Shown here piece after piece: positions 35,572 to 44,467 of a DNA stretch of 64,000 bases. Source of the stretch: Palsa-744 sp963734815 (lineage in GTDB: Bacteria > Actinomycetota > Thermoleophilia > Solirubrobacterales > Solirubrobacteraceae); contig CAVTIH010000002.1 of assembly GCA_963734815.1 (NCBI GenBank), forward strand, positions 1,612,001-1,676,000, read 5' to 3'. Both the position numbers and the translations under genes were made by a program. A model generated the notes under the pieces. The model ran no database searches and had not been told where the DNA came from. It saw only the letters and a program-made list of their open reading frames with translations. Positions within the stretch are counted from its first letter, which is position 1, and each line of letters begins with the position of its first letter.

Positions 35572-36189
35572 ATGACTGAGGATCACGAGACGGGGATCTG
35601 GGCGCGCCAGGATGGTCGCGCGTGGCGCATCGGCAGGGAAGCCGATGTCGCGTGGATCCGGGAGAGCGCCGCGGTTTCGTTTGCGATCACGTCTGCGATC
35701 CCGCAGGTATTTGAGGCCTACGCCACCCTGGGGCTTCCTGGCAGCGGCGACCACGACGCACGCTCGCCGCTGGAGGAGCCGGACCGTCACAACGCAGGAG
35801 TGCTTGCGGTGCTCGGCGAGCATTCCGCGGTGCAGCCGTGGTGGCTTGGCTATCTCGACACCGGCGGCGTGGACATCGTCTTCTACGACGCGCCGAAGGT
35901 GAGGCCGGGGCCCACCAGCGACGGGTGGTATGTGCTGGTCGAGGCTGGCCCCGAGCAGGCCGGTGTTTGGCGCGAGCAACAGCATTCGAAGGGTCCCTTG
36001 CCGGATCTGATGTTTCCGGCCGATCGCTCGTGGCTGTACTCGACCTTGTGGGACGACGATTGGACGTGCATCGGCGGATCACGAGCGCTCATCGACGCTT
36101 TGCTGGCCCATCCCGATCTGGGACATCGGGCTCACGAGGCCAACCCATCACTCAAAGATGCAACCCCACCCGGCCACACCGCGATCTGA
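35572..36189 (+). CDS. Hypothetical protein (SUKH-like features uncertain)
   Basis: Start ATG 35572 gives 205 aa: 'MTEDHETGIWARQDGRAWRI', then 'AVSFAITSAIPQVFEAYATL', 'VQPWWLGYLDTGGVDIVFYD' and 'SWLYSTLWDDDWTCIGGSRA'. The Trp-rich, acidic pattern is seen in immunity-type proteins of actinobacteria, but I cannot place it with confidence. No signal peptide. Confidence 0.55.
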   Translation: MTEDHETGIWARQDGRAWRIGREADVAWIRESAAVSFAITSAIPQVFEAYATLGLPGSGDHDARSPLEEPDRHNAGVLAVLGEHSAVQPWWLGYLDTGGVDIVFYDAPKVRPGPTSDGWYVLVEAGPEQAGVWREQQHSKGPLPDLMFPADRSWLYSTLWDDDWTCIGGSRALIDALLAHPDLGHRAHEANPSLKDATPPGHTAI

Positions 36190-36577
36190 TCGATTGAGCC
36201 GGCCGCGCCACGCAGGACGAGACGCCTCCATCGCCCTGGCGAGAGCAGCAGTCTGAGGCCGGTCGAACTCGGACATCGCGGCCCGTCCGACTCGGGAGTC
36301 TCGCTGGCTACGCGGGGCGCTCCTACTTTCCTTCGGCGAGCGGCGGCCGCCATCGTGCTGACCGCGTCGCCGCTTTGGACGACATCCGACAGCGGCGAAC
36401 GGCGATCGGCACATGCCCGTTGACGCTGCGAGAAGCAGGAGAAGTCGCTTCGCGGCCCATCCATCGACTCGTCCTTGCGGTCACGTGCAAACTGCTGCTC
36501 GTGGGGCCGTAGTCGTCGTGCGCGCCGCGCTGGGGGGGACCGCGAAGGAGGGACGGTGCCAGCAGTTTGCGGCGGTC
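36190..36577. other. Gap without recognisable gene
   Basis: About 390 bases between two genes. Open frames here are composition artefacts (Arg/Pro/Ser-rich), with no conserved-looking stretch and no strong repeat or hairpin. Confidence 0.4.
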
Positions 36578-37225
36578 TCAACCCGACGGCGCGAGGAGGG
36601 TGGCGAGCTCGGCGGGAGTGCGGGCGAGCGCGTCGGCTCCTGCGGTAAGCAGCTCTTCTTCTGATCCGATGCCCCAGAGAACGCCGATGGCGCGGATGTG
36701 GTGCTTGTGGGCGGCTGCGATGTCGTGCTTGCGATCGCCGACCATGACCGGCCGCGCATCGGGCGGGAGTGCCTGCATCGCGTGTGCGACGGTGATGGCC
36801 TTGTGCTCGTTCTCGCTGTCAAGCTCGGGGCCGATCACCGCGGCGAAGAATCCGCGCAGGTGTAGAGCGTCAAGCAGAGGCTCTGCCAGCGCACGCGGCT
36901 TGGAGGTGGCAATGACCAGCGGCAGGTGCTCCGCGAGCTTGTTGAGGAGCTCGCGGATGCCGGGGAAGACGGTCGTCTCGCTGGCGGCCAGCTCGCGGTA
37001 GCGCGCGCGATAGGAGTCGACGCATGGCTGAACGAGTGACTCCTCGCCGACCAGCACGCGAAACGTGCGGTGCAGGGGAGGGCCGAGGTGCCGGTGCAGC
37101 TCACGCTCCGGTTTCGCCGCCAGCCCGTTTGACGTAAGCGCGTGGTTGACGCCGCGCGCGAATGGCACGCGCGAGTCGACGAGAACGCCGTCGAGGTCGA
37201 ACAGCACAGCGTCGTGGTCGGTCAT
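36578..37225 (-). CDS. HAD-family phosphatase (phosphoglycolate-phosphatase-like)
   Basis: The 215-aa protein has HAD motif I 'AVLFDLDGVLVDS' (nucleophile Asp and the Asp two residues on), motif II Thr/Ser in 'PLVIATSKPRAL', the motif III Lys probably in 'ENEHKAITVAHAM', and motif IV 'PVMVGDRKHDIAAA'. The cap domain is helical (subclass I). The reaction is hydrolysis of a small phosphate ester, with the substrate unknown. It is element 1 cargo. Confidence 0.9.
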   Translation of the reverse strand: MTDHDAVLFDLDGVLVDSRVPFARGVNHALTSNGLAAKPERELHRHLGPPLHRTFRVLVGEESLVQPCVDSYRARYRELAASETTVFPGIRELLNKLAEHLPLVIATSKPRALAEPLLDALHLRGFFAAVIGPELDSENEHKAITVAHAMQALPPDARPVMVGDRKHDIAAAHKHHIRAIGVLWGIGSEEELLTAGADALARTPAELATLLAPSG

Positions 37226-37847
37226 CGCGGCAGATCATGACCGCCCGCCGGCAAGATGCGTGCCCGGCCTCATGAGGACGGTGAGCATCGATTGGATCAT
37301 CCTCTACCAGTATTTTGGGATCGTCCGCGTGCCGCATCGCCAGGACAGCCGCCCGGGCGCGGGCCCTCCGTGGCCCGCGACCAGCCGAAGCGCCTGCGGG
37401 GCTCACAGTTGACGACCTTGCTGCCGTGTTGCCCGCGGCGCCCTCTCCGGGTGCTTCGCTGGCGATCGGTGAGCCGATGTGGGAGATCGATGGCTTCCGC
37501 GTGACGCACGCCCAAGCGCAGGTGGCACTGCGGGTCGGGCTCCACAGGCCGCAGAGGCTCATTTGGGACATCCTTCAGCCAGGGATGTCCTCGGTGGGAC
37601 ATCGTTGGGCGGCCAGTTCAGACCCAGTCGGCTCATTAGGCAAATCGCCTTCAATAAATCTCGCAAAGAGCGGGCTTTCCCCAAGCTATGGCCAGTCAAC
37701 CGGTGCCTAGACTCGGTGCGCTTCCAGCGCGCGCCCCCAGCCATCGTTGGCCCCGCGGAACTCCGCGAGCACCTCCTGCTCATCAATGTTGTCAGTTATC
37801 TTCATCGACTCACCGTAGCGCCCGCCACAGAAGGATTGCACGCCTGC
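37226..37847. other. Gap with gene debris and a hairpin
   Basis: Around 37400-37575 the plus strand reads a protein-like stretch ('LTVDDLAAVLPAAPSPGASL', 'PMWEIDGFRVTHAQAQVALR'). It lacks a good start and loses character after 37590, so it is probably a gene fragment. GGACATCC (37566-37573) and GGATGTCC (37583-37590) form a perfect 8-bp hairpin. The rest is unremarkable. Confidence 0.3.
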
Positions 37848-38139
37848 TCACGAGTAGCGAATCAAGTACATGCCGCTTGGGCCCTGGATGTCAAAGATCG
37901 CATGTCCGTCCTGGCTCGAGGCGATCGGTTCGGGTGGCTCGCTGAGCTGACCCGGAAGAGTGCATTCACGGAGATCCGGGGCTATGAGCCGGGGAGCCCC
38001 GAAGCGCCTGCCCGCCGGCGCGCTGACAGCGCTAACGCCGACCGCTATGGTGCCCCCGTCTTCCTGTCGCTGATGGTCGTAGATGACGACAGTCCGTCCG
38101 TTCGGGCCGATGAAACCCAGGGCTTCCCAGCCAAGTGGC
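37848..38139 (-). pseudogene. C-terminal part of the secreted protein interrupted by IS3
   Basis: The minus strand reads 'PLGWEALGFIGPNGRTVVIY', 'GGTIAVGVSAVSAPAGRRFG' and ends 'GHAIFDIQGPSGMYLIRYS' with TGA at 37848-37850. This is the style of the secreted beta-propeller-like protein whose N-terminal part is at 39677-40483, on the other side of the IS3. It is too short for its own start and is best read as the severed 3' end. Confidence 0.6.
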
Positions 38140-39135
38140 CTCTTCTGTGGTTGGTTTGTTGATCCAGGTGGCGACTGGTAGCGCTGGTGGCCGTGGCGGG
38201 TGGCGGACGAATCGCTCGGGTGTCGCGGCGTAGGCGGCGGTGAGGACGCGCTGGCGTTTGGCGTGGAGTTTTTGGGCGTGGCCGTGGTGGACGGTGGCTG
38301 GGGTCATCAGGCCGATCCCGGAGTGGCGGTGGGAGTGGTTGTACCAGTCAAAGAACGTGCGGCAGAACGCGCGTGCTTGCTGGATGTTCTCGAAGCGCCG
38401 GGGGAACTCGGGGCGATACTTCAGGGTCTTGAAGTGTGCCTCGGAGTAGGGGTTGTCGGTCGAGGTGTAGGGCCGGTTGTGTGAGCGGGTAACGCCGAGG
38501 TCGGCGAGGAGGAACGCGACGGGCTTGCTGGTCATCGAGCTGCCGCGGTCGGCGTGCACGGTCAGCTGCTCGCGTTCGATCTGCTGCTGTTCGATGGCTT
38601 GGCGGATCAGCGCCTTGGCGAGCTGTGCGTCCTCGCGGTGCTGGACGGTCCAGCCGACCGCATAGCGGCTGAACACGTCGAGGATCACGTAGAGGTAGAA
38701 GTACGTCCACTTCGCCGGACCCTTCAACTTCGAGATATCCCAGCTCCACAGCTCGTTCGGGTGCTCGGCGAGCAACTCGGGCTTCGCATAGGCAGGGTGT
38801 GTGCGCTGGTCACGCCTCTCACGCACCTCGCCGCCGGGTACGGCGAGCAGCCGGTACATCGTGCGCTCTGACGCCAAGTAGCGGCCCTCGTCCAGCAGCG
38901 TCGCCCAGACCTGCGCGGGGGAGCAGTCCACGAACCGCTCGCAGTGAAGCTCAGCGAGGACAGCCTGGCGTTCGGGCTCTGAGAGCGCTCTGGCCGGGAC
39001 GGCCCGCCGCCGCGTCGGCCTGGGTTCGGGCGGACGCCGACGACGGTAGATCGTCGCCGGTGAGGCACCGAGTGCGCGGCACGCCGGGCGGGTCCCGACG
39101 ATCGGGGTGAGCTCCTGCACGGTCTGCTCGATCAT
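38032..39135 (-). CDS. IS3-family transposase OrfB (DDE integrase core)
   Basis: The protein has an rve-type core: 'NELWSWDISKLKGPAKWTYF' (first Asp), 'LTVHADRGSSMTSKPVAFLL' (second Asp) and 'NPYSEAHFKTLKYRPEFPRR' (Glu), then 'FFDWYNHSHRHSGIGLMTP'. Its ATG overlaps the OrfA stop. About the last 36 residues (after 'INKPTTEEA') read out of the IS into the flanking gene, so the IS lacks its own stop there. Otherwise intact. Confidence 0.9.
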   Translation of the reverse strand: MIEQTVQELTPIVGTRPACRALGASPATIYRRRRPPEPRPTRRRAVPARALSEPERQAVLAELHCERFVDCSPAQVWATLLDEGRYLASERTMYRLLAVPGGEVRERRDQRTHPAYAKPELLAEHPNELWSWDISKLKGPAKWTYFYLYVILDVFSRYAVGWTVQHREDAQLAKALIRQAIEQQQIEREQLTVHADRGSSMTSKPVAFLLADLGVTRSHNRPYTSTDNPYSEAHFKTLKYRPEFPRRFENIQQARAFCRTFFDWYNHSHRHSGIGLMTPATVHHGHAQKLHAKRQRVLTAAYAATPERFVRHPPRPPALPVATWINKPTTEEATWLGSPGFHRPERTDCRHLRPSATGRRGHHSGRR

Positions 39136-39687
39136 CGCTCGGTGCTCCCCGGCCCGGTCGCGCCCCTGGGCTCGAGCAACTGCCCCAGAAGCGCGGAGAC
39201 GTTTCCCTGCACCTCGATCACCTTGCGCGCCTTGCGGAGCTCCGCCTCCGCGCGCTCCGCACGCCGCACAAGCACCGCGATCTGCGCATCACGCCGGTCA
39301 GCGGGCTTACGCCCCCGCGGCCGCGAGAGCGCCTTGATCGACCCCGCCTTGCGCTGTTTGCGCCACTCCGCCAGATGCGAGGAGTACAGGCCCTCGCGGC
39401 GCAACAGCGCCCCGACCTCCCCCGGCTGCGTGCACTCCTCGGCCTCGCGCAGGACCGCCAGCTTGTACTCAGCGGTGAACCGCCGACGCTTCGCGCGCTC
39501 CACAAGCTCGGGGTCAGGGACCCCCCCGGACGCGGCGCGCCCGGCGACCCCTCCGTTGCGGTCGCCTACGGCTCCCTCCACTCCAGGGTCCCCGGGACCA
39601 TCGTGCTCCATCTCCAACATCGTGTCGTACTCCGTTCTCGCCCTCAAGGGTCAGTAATTCCTTGATCATGAGCGTCTCACACGACAT
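38140..39687 (-). mobile_element. IS3-family insertion sequence
   Basis: OrfA and OrfB of an IS3 member lie inside. The element separates two parts of a secreted-protein gene. The 4-bp repeat TGGC occurs at 38136-38139 and 39688-39691 and is the best candidate target duplication. The ends carry only a weak inverted repeat around TGTG, so bounds are accurate to a few bases at best. Confidence 0.65.
39132..39647 (-). CDS. IS3-family transposase OrfA
   Basis: A helix-turn-helix region ('RRRFTAEYKLAVLREAEECT', 'LLRREGLYSSHLAEWRKQR') is followed by a leucine-zipper-like coil ('RRAERAEAELRKARKVIEVQ'). This is the standard OrfA layout. The N-terminal 30 residues are poorly supported and the start may be ATG 39620. 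Its stop overlaps OrfB by four bases; OrfAB would be made by frameshift. Confidence 0.85.
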   Translation of the reverse strand: MRARTEYDTMLEMEHDGPGDPGVEGAVGDRNGGVAGRAASGGVPDPELVERAKRRRFTAEYKLAVLREAEECTQPGEVGALLRREGLYSSHLAEWRKQRKAGSIKALSRPRGRKPADRRDAQIAVLVRRAERAEAELRKARKVIEVQGNVSALLGQLLEPRGATGPGSTER

Positions 39688-40483
39688 TGGCAGAGAGGGG
39701 ATCTGGCTGGCCAAGCGCTCCCGTCGGACCTCCTCTCACCGTCGCCAGCCGGCCGTGGCCGTCGACCCAGCTGGCAATCGGGTTGCCATCCGGCGCCAGC
39801 GCCAGATGTGTGATCGCGCCCCTTCCATCTGTGATGCTCCTGAGTCTTATTGCATGTAACGGCGCCCCAGCCGACCCGAAGGCCTCGTCTACCCGGGCCG
39901 GTTCGAGGCGTTCTTCGGGCTCGGGAGATCGTCCTCCCGCGGTCCATAAGGCGGTGACTGCGGAAGGGCCGATGATGATTTCCGGATGACTGAGTTCGCC
40001 TTCGGGGTAGTTGGATTCATCCCTCCGTGGGGTGAGCACCTGTAGCGCTGGCGGCCGCCGGCCGATCTGCCAACTGGCGATGGCGACGTGTTCGTCGCTG
40101 CCGGAGCTGTCCCCACCTCCTTCCGGGGCATGTTCCTCGACGTCGATGGCGACGGCAATCCGGTTACCATCAAGCGCGACGGCGGGCGCGGGTTGTGGTG
40201 GGGCCCACTCAGGGATTGCCAGTTGCCAGGGATGGCCGAGGTGGCCAGAGCGGCGCACCGGGAATACCTGCACCTCACCGTGGCCGTGCTCCTCGCCGAG
40301 ACGCGCGGCTACGGCCCTCCCATGGCCGTTGATCGCGAAGTGCCATTCCGGCACTTCTTCCCCCGGGAGGCGCACTGGAGTCGAGAATCGGCCCGCCAGC
40401 GCAACGCCTGTGAGCATTGCAAGCGCCGCCACAGCCGTCCCCAATACCGTTGCAGCTCTCCACAGCATGCCTGTCCCTAACAC
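39677..40483 (-). pseudogene. Secreted protein, N-terminal part, truncated by IS3
   Basis: A signal peptide ('LWRAATVLGTAVAALAMLTG', cut near ALA-G) is followed by repeated beta-strand units: 'EWHFAINGHGRAVAARLGEE', 'HVAIASWQIGRR', 'ITHLALAPDGNPIASWVDGH'. Such units suggest a beta-propeller. The frame runs into the IS3 right end and stops at 39677. The 3' part lies at 37848-38139. With the TGGC duplication removed the two parts differ by one base in phase, so the gene may have been broken in another way too. Confidence 0.7.
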
Positions 40484-40546
40484 TCAAAGAGCGCCGTGAG
40501 AGCGTTCCCGATGGTTGCGGGCCTCTGGCACATTCGTGGGCATCTG

Positions 40547-40567
40547 GGGAACACAGTTTGGGAACAC
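40547..40567 (+). repeat. GGGAACAC boxes, right end of element 1
   Basis: Two copies of GGGAACAC (40547-40554 and 40560-40567) lie about 65 bases inside the tRNA-Lys attachment site. They match the boxes at 29531-29559 near the other end. Probable arm-type integrase sites. Confidence 0.5.
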
Positions 40568-40631
40568 GAGGCCAAAAATGAGGCATTTAGACTACGCCCA
40601 AACTCCCCAAAAGCGCTGCAAACAAAGAAGA

Positions 40632-40703
40632 TGCGCCGTGCGGGACTCGAACCCGCCCCACCGGATTAAAAGTCCGGCGCTCTACCCGATGAGCTAACGG
40701 CGC
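40632..40703 (-). tRNA. tRNA-Lys(TTT), intact
   Basis: The minus strand folds as a tRNA: acceptor GCGCCGT/ACGGCGC, D-arm GCTC…GAGC, anticodon stem CCGGA/TCCGG with loop CTTTTAA (anticodon TTT), T-arm GCGGG TTCGAGT CCCGC, discriminator A. CCA is not encoded. Its 3' half is the attachment site of element 1, whose insertion leaves the tRNA complete. Confidence 0.95.
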
Positions 40704-40732
40704 GCAGCGCCATAGTCTGGCAGATGCCGACG

Positions 40733-42277
40733 CTAACCAAAGATCACCCTCGCTGTCGCGGAGGAGTTCGAGCCGCTGGTGGGATGGAAGGTGGCGTTGA
40801 GTCGCACCACCAGACGGTGGTGGCGGCGCAGCGACGCGGAGGCGGCGTGCGAGAGGCTGGCTCGCAGCGTCAGGCGCTCGGCCCGCGCGGCTTGCCTGCT
40901 GGCGCCATGCACCCCCCTGCCGGCGAGCCTGACGGTGCCGGCCGCGGGGACGCGCAGCACGAGTGTGGCGACGTGGCCACGCACCCGATGGCTGAGGATG
41001 GAGACCCCGCCGGTCGTCTGTTTGGTGGCGGGCGCCGCCGGCGAGGTGGCGGGCATCGTGAGCAGCACTGTCGTCGAGCCGCCGGAGCCCGTGCCGCCCT
41101 GGCCACCACCCCCCTTGCCTTCCCCGGAACCACCCTTGCCTTCCCCGGAACCGGAGCCTTTGCCACCTTCGCCGCTGCCCGAGCCCTTGCCTTCCCCGGT
41201 GCCGGTGCCTTCACCAGAGCCTTCGCCGCCCCCTTCGCCCGAGCCGCCTTTGCCGCCTTCTTCTTCGCCTTTGCCTTCGGGCGTTTCGCCGAGGTTGCCC
41301 AGTACGCCGGTGAGGAGCCCTTTGACTGCGGGGGCGACCCCCGCAAGCTTGCCGTCCTTCAGGGGAGCGGTGAGCATCGTGGTGCTTTCGGGTAGTTGAG
41401 CGGCGGTTTGCCCGAGTTCTTCGCTGACCGCCACCGGGGTGGTGTTCAGGTGTTCGGCGACTTCCTTGACGCTCTCCGCGGCGAACCCGCCGGTGAGTTC
41501 GGAGCCGCCTTCGGAACCGCCGAGCAGCCCTTCGAGGGTGTGTTCGGCGCCTAGCTCTCCAAAGAGGCCGCCGGCGAGACCGGCGAGTTCGTTGGCAAGC
41601 TGTTCGTGGGGGGTGGTGGCTTTCAGCAGCGAGCCAACCAGCTGTTCGAGGTCGAGCGAGCCAAGCGCGCCTTCAAGGCCGGCCGAACCACCGCCCGGCA
41701 ATTCACCGAGCAGCAGGTTGAGCAGACCCAGATCGCCGAGCTTGCCTTCCAGCGCGTTGGTTAGCTCCGGGAGGAAGTTTTCGACTTCGACGAGTTCTCC
41801 CAGAGTGGCACTTGGGCCTAGCTGTTCGATCGCTTTGCGAAGGCTTTCTTCGAGGCCCACGACGCCGAGTTCTTTGCTGCTGAGCAGCCCCAGTTTGAGT
41901 TCGGAGAGCACGCTTACGCCTTCGAGCGCCGCCAGGTAATGGGCGAGCTGCGTGGCGGAGAGATCGCCGAGCGGCAGGGCGGAGAGAAGCTTCTGCAGTT
42001 CTCCGGCGCTCAGGAGCTGGCCCGGCGTCACCAACTGGCCGGCTGACAGCGCAGGCCGCTTGGCTGTTCCAGTACCGCCAGGACGCGAGGAGTCGGCGCT
42101 CGCGAGCGCGGAGGCGGTGGGCAGCGCGACGAGCGCCACGATCAGCGCCACCGACACCGCTGCAAGGCCACGACGGCGGGTCCGGGTCCTGGTGCTGGAG
42201 GGCCCACGGGCCTCGCGCGGACGCTCGCCCGCGTCCCTTGGGGATTTCGAACACGTGCTGGGGGGTTTCGAAAACAT
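40733..42277 (-). CDS. Secreted Leu-rich protein with Gly/Glu/Lys repeat linker
   Basis: The 514-aa exported protein has a basic head and a late membrane/signal helix ('AAVSVALIVALVALPTASAL'). A helical, Leu/Gly/Glu-rich body follows ('GQLLSAGELQKLLSALPLGD' and similar), then a low-complexity linker of Gly-Ser-Gly-Glu-Gly-Lys units (about residues 315-390). The C-terminal module has 'LRRHHRLVVRLNATFHP', related to the end of the 12079-12945 protein. The role is unknown, perhaps a surface or matrix protein. The 200 bases upstream are AT-rich. Confidence 0.8.
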   Translation of the reverse strand: MFSKPPSTCSKSPRDAGERPREARGPSSTRTRTRRRGLAAVSVALIVALVALPTASALASADSSRPGGTGTAKRPALSAGQLVTPGQLLSAGELQKLLSALPLGDLSATQLAHYLAALEGVSVLSELKLGLLSSKELGVVGLEESLRKAIEQLGPSATLGELVEVENFLPELTNALEGKLGDLGLLNLLLGELPGGGSAGLEGALGSLDLEQLVGSLLKATTPHEQLANELAGLAGGLFGELGAEHTLEGLLGGSEGGSELTGGFAAESVKEVAEHLNTTPVAVSEELGQTAAQLPESTTMLTAPLKDGKLAGVAPAVKGLLTGVLGNLGETPEGKGEEEGGKGGSGEGGGEGSGEGTGTGEGKGSGSGEGGKGSGSGEGKGGSGEGKGGGGQGGTGSGGSTTVLLTMPATSPAAPATKQTTGGVSILSHRVRGHVATLVLRVPAAGTVRLAGRGVHGASRQAARAERLTLRASLSHAASASLRRHHRLVVRLNATFHPTSGSNSSATARVIFG

Positions 42278-42480
42278 GCAGGTCGCTCCCTTGTTGGAAT
42301 CTCCCGGGTGCTCGTCCCACTACCGAGCCGCGGCAGGACGCAGCAAGGTTTTCGTTCTATGTACCCCTATTTTCCACCCTCCATCAATTTATTCGAACAG
42401 ATGTCTATTTGACTTCTGCGAATTCGCCCTGATAAGGGGAGTTCTAATAAAATGGCAGTGGTTGTCTTCTGGGGCGGGGC
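42278..42480. promoter_or_regulatory. AT-rich control region between secreted gene and fprA-like gene
   Basis: Unusually AT-rich for this genome, with TTCGTTCTATGTACCCCTAT and similar. It lies upstream of the secreted gene and downstream of the reductase gene, so any promoter here should serve the secreted gene. No riboswitch that I know fits. Confidence 0.35.
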
Positions 42481-43866
42481 TCAGGACTCGGGGCGCTGCG
42501 CGGCGGCCACCCGCAGCATCTCCTCAATGCGGGTGAGCTTCACGCGCGGGCGCCCGGAGGGCTCGCCCAGCGAGCGCTCGTGGCGGTCGATCTCCGACCA
42601 GCCGGCGTAGGTGATCAGCTCGGGCTGGCGCGCGCGCAGGGTCGCCAGCAACTCCTCAGGGTCGGGCGCCGGTGGGTCGGGCAGCAGACCGGAGGAGAGG
42701 TCGTCGAGGATCGCGTTGACGGTCTCCTGTGCATCCTTCTTGTTGGTGCCGATCACCCCGGTGGGCCCGCGCTTGATCCAGCCGACGGCGTACTCCCCGC
42801 GCAGCGGTCCCTCGGGGCCGAGCACGCGGCCGCGCTCGTTGTGAATTACGCCTGAGCGCTCGTCGAAGGGCACCCCGGGTAGCGCCACCCCGCGGTAGCC
42901 GATCGCGCGGAACGCGAGGCCGGCGGCGATTGTCTCGTACTCCTCGGTTGCTTGCGCGCGCAGCCGTCCGTCGGGCGCGGCGACCAACTGGTTGCGCGCC
43001 ACCCGCACTGCCCCCAACCGGCCATGCTCGTCGGCGAGCAGCTCGACGGGGGAGAGCAGGAAGCGCAATACAACCCGCCGCGACTCTCCACGCGGGGGGC
43101 GCTCGGCGAGCTCGCGCAGGATCCGCACGTTGCCCTCTGAGATCTTGTCGATCGCGGGGCCGGGCACCGCTAGCGCGCGATCCAGCTCGGCGGGATCGAC
43201 GATCACATCGGCGCCGGTGAGCTCCCCCAGCTCGAGCAGCTCGGGGTTGGTGAAAGCTGCTTGCGCGGGCCCGCGGCGCCCGAGCACCACCACCTCGCGT
43301 ACGCCACTGTGCTCCAGTGCATGGAGGGCATGGTCGGCGATGTCGGTGCGGGACAGCTCCTCGTGGGAGAGCACCAGCATCCGCGCGACGTCCACCGCGA
43401 CGTTGCCGTTGCCGATCACCACGGCGCGTTCGCAGGCGAGGTCGAACTCCAGGTCGGGGTGGTCGGGGTGGCCGTTGTACCAGCCGACGAAGTCGGTGGC
43501 CGCCCAGCTCCCCGGCAGCTCCTCGCCGGGAATCCCCAACGGCCGGTCAGCGGGAGACCCCGTGGCATAGACAATCGCGTGGTAGTGCGAGCGAAGCTCC
43601 TCGCGCGCCAGATGCAGGCCGAGCTCCACGTTGCCGAAGTAGCGGAAGCGGGGATGGGCAGCGGTCTTCTCATAGACGCGCGTAACCGACTTGATCTTGG
43701 GATGGTCGGGGGCCACCCCGGAGCGCACGAGCCCCCAGGGCGTGGGGAGGCGCTCGAGCATGTCCACCTCGATCCGCCCCTCGGAGTCCTTCAGCAGATG
43801 TCCGGCGGCGTAGAAGCCGGCGGGTCCGGCGCCGACCACGGCGATGCGTATGGGAAAGTCGCTCAC
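42481..43866 (-). CDS. fprA: Ferredoxin/adrenodoxin-type NADP reductase, FprA-like
   Basis: The 461-aa flavoprotein has an FAD-binding 'IAVVGAGPAGFYAAGHLL' at the N-terminus, 'PTPWGLVRSGVAPDHPKIKS', an NADP-binding 'AVVIGNGNVAVDVARML' and 'FRAIGYRGVALPGVPFD', ending in 'GWIKRGPTGVIGTNKKDAQE'. These are the hallmarks of the adrenodoxin reductase/FprA family. It passes electrons from NADPH to ferredoxins and is the only visible candidate redox partner for the four P450s in the window. Confidence 0.93.
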   Translation of the reverse strand: MSDFPIRIAVVGAGPAGFYAAGHLLKDSEGRIEVDMLERLPTPWGLVRSGVAPDHPKIKSVTRVYEKTAAHPRFRYFGNVELGLHLAREELRSHYHAIVYATGSPADRPLGIPGEELPGSWAATDFVGWYNGHPDHPDLEFDLACERAVVIGNGNVAVDVARMLVLSHEELSRTDIADHALHALEHSGVREVVVLGRRGPAQAAFTNPELLELGELTGADVIVDPAELDRALAVPGPAIDKISEGNVRILRELAERPPRGESRRVVLRFLLSPVELLADEHGRLGAVRVARNQLVAAPDGRLRAQATEEYETIAAGLAFRAIGYRGVALPGVPFDERSGVIHNERGRVLGPEGPLRGEYAVGWIKRGPTGVIGTNKKDAQETVNAILDDLSSGLLPDPPAPDPEELLATLRARQPELITYAGWSEIDRHERSLGEPSGRPRVKLTRIEEMLRVAAAQRPES

Positions 43867-43980
43867 GGGGAGAAGATCCTAGTAGGGCCACGCTCGGGGC
43901 GGCTACTGTGAGAGAGCAATGCGTGCCAGCAGATGGCATCCGTTTCCTCGGGCCGGACCTGGCGGCTCGATGGGGATGCC

Positions 43981-44460
43981 ATGAGCGCGGCGGGCGGTGG
44001 GTTCGTGATGGCCAGCGGCGTACAGGGAGGCCATGCCCAGGCCCCCGCGTACGAAACGCTCTTGGTCATGCTGGTGATCGCCGCAATGGCGGCAGCGACC
44101 GTGCTGATCGTGCTTTACCTGCGCCGGCGCTCTCGCCTGCCCAAGCCGGTAGCCGACCAGTGGGCGGCTCTGGTGACGATGGGTGAGCTGTGCCCGGAAG
44201 GCTGGCAGGCGCAGATCACCCTGTATGGGTGGGGTGCGCCTGTACCTGCCGACGCGCCCCACTCGCGCGCGCCGCTGGTCGAGCTGGAATGGAAGCAGTT
44301 TGAGGAGGAGACGGGACGGGTCATCGTGGCGCGGCGGGTGTGGGCGGCTACCATCGGCGAGGCGCTGCAGGCAATGGTCGACGATCGGCGAACCGATATC
44401 ACCCTCGAGCAGATCGAGCAGGCGGCGGCCGAAAGTGGAGGTGCTTGGTGGAGCGACTGA
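43981..44460 (+). CDS. Membrane-anchored hypothetical protein
   Basis: ATG 43981 gives 159 aa. One membrane helix ('ETLLVMLVIAAMAAATVLIV') with a basic stop-transfer (YLRRRSR) is followed by a soluble domain ('WQAQITLYGWGAPVPADAPH', 'ETGRVIVARRVWAATIGEAL'). The domain is unknown and probably cytoplasmic. An upstream ATG at 43933 is possible. The epoxide-hydrolase-like gene starts 7 bases after its stop. Confidence 0.6.
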   Translation: MSAAGGGFVMASGVQGGHAQAPAYETLLVMLVIAAMAAATVLIVLYLRRRSRLPKPVADQWAALVTMGELCPEGWQAQITLYGWGAPVPADAPHSRAPLVELEWKQFEEETGRVIVARRVWAATIGEALQAMVDDRRTDITLEQIEQAAAESGGAWWSD

Positions 44461-44467
44461 CAGTCCT

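Larger units (their letters stand above)
29404..40673. mobile_element. Integrative element 1, inserted in tRNA-Lys(TTT)
   Basis: The 11.3-kb region is bounded by the 43-bp direct repeat of the tRNA-Lys 3' end. It begins with a tyrosine integrase gene. Short GGGAACAC boxes occur just inside both ends. Contents: integrase, two secreted unknowns, a P450, small unknowns, a HAD phosphatase and a secreted protein split by an IS3. No transfer or replication genes are seen, so it is probably a decayed element or genomic island. Confidence 0.82.

Noticed and set aside
36132..36581. Minus-strand open frame of 149 codons
   Set aside because: Composition is typical of GC-driven chance frames and it overlaps the end of the better-supported 35572-36189 gene.
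40990..41400. Long plus-strand frame rich in Pro/Ser opposite the Gly-rich linker
   Set aside because: It is the antisense shadow of the repeated Gly-Glu-Lys linker and shows only low-complexity sequence.
42278..42480. Riboswitch (c-di-GMP or c-di-AMP type) upstream of the secreted protein
   Set aside because: The AT-rich leader lacks the conserved core strings of these classes as I know them; no convincing pairing was found.
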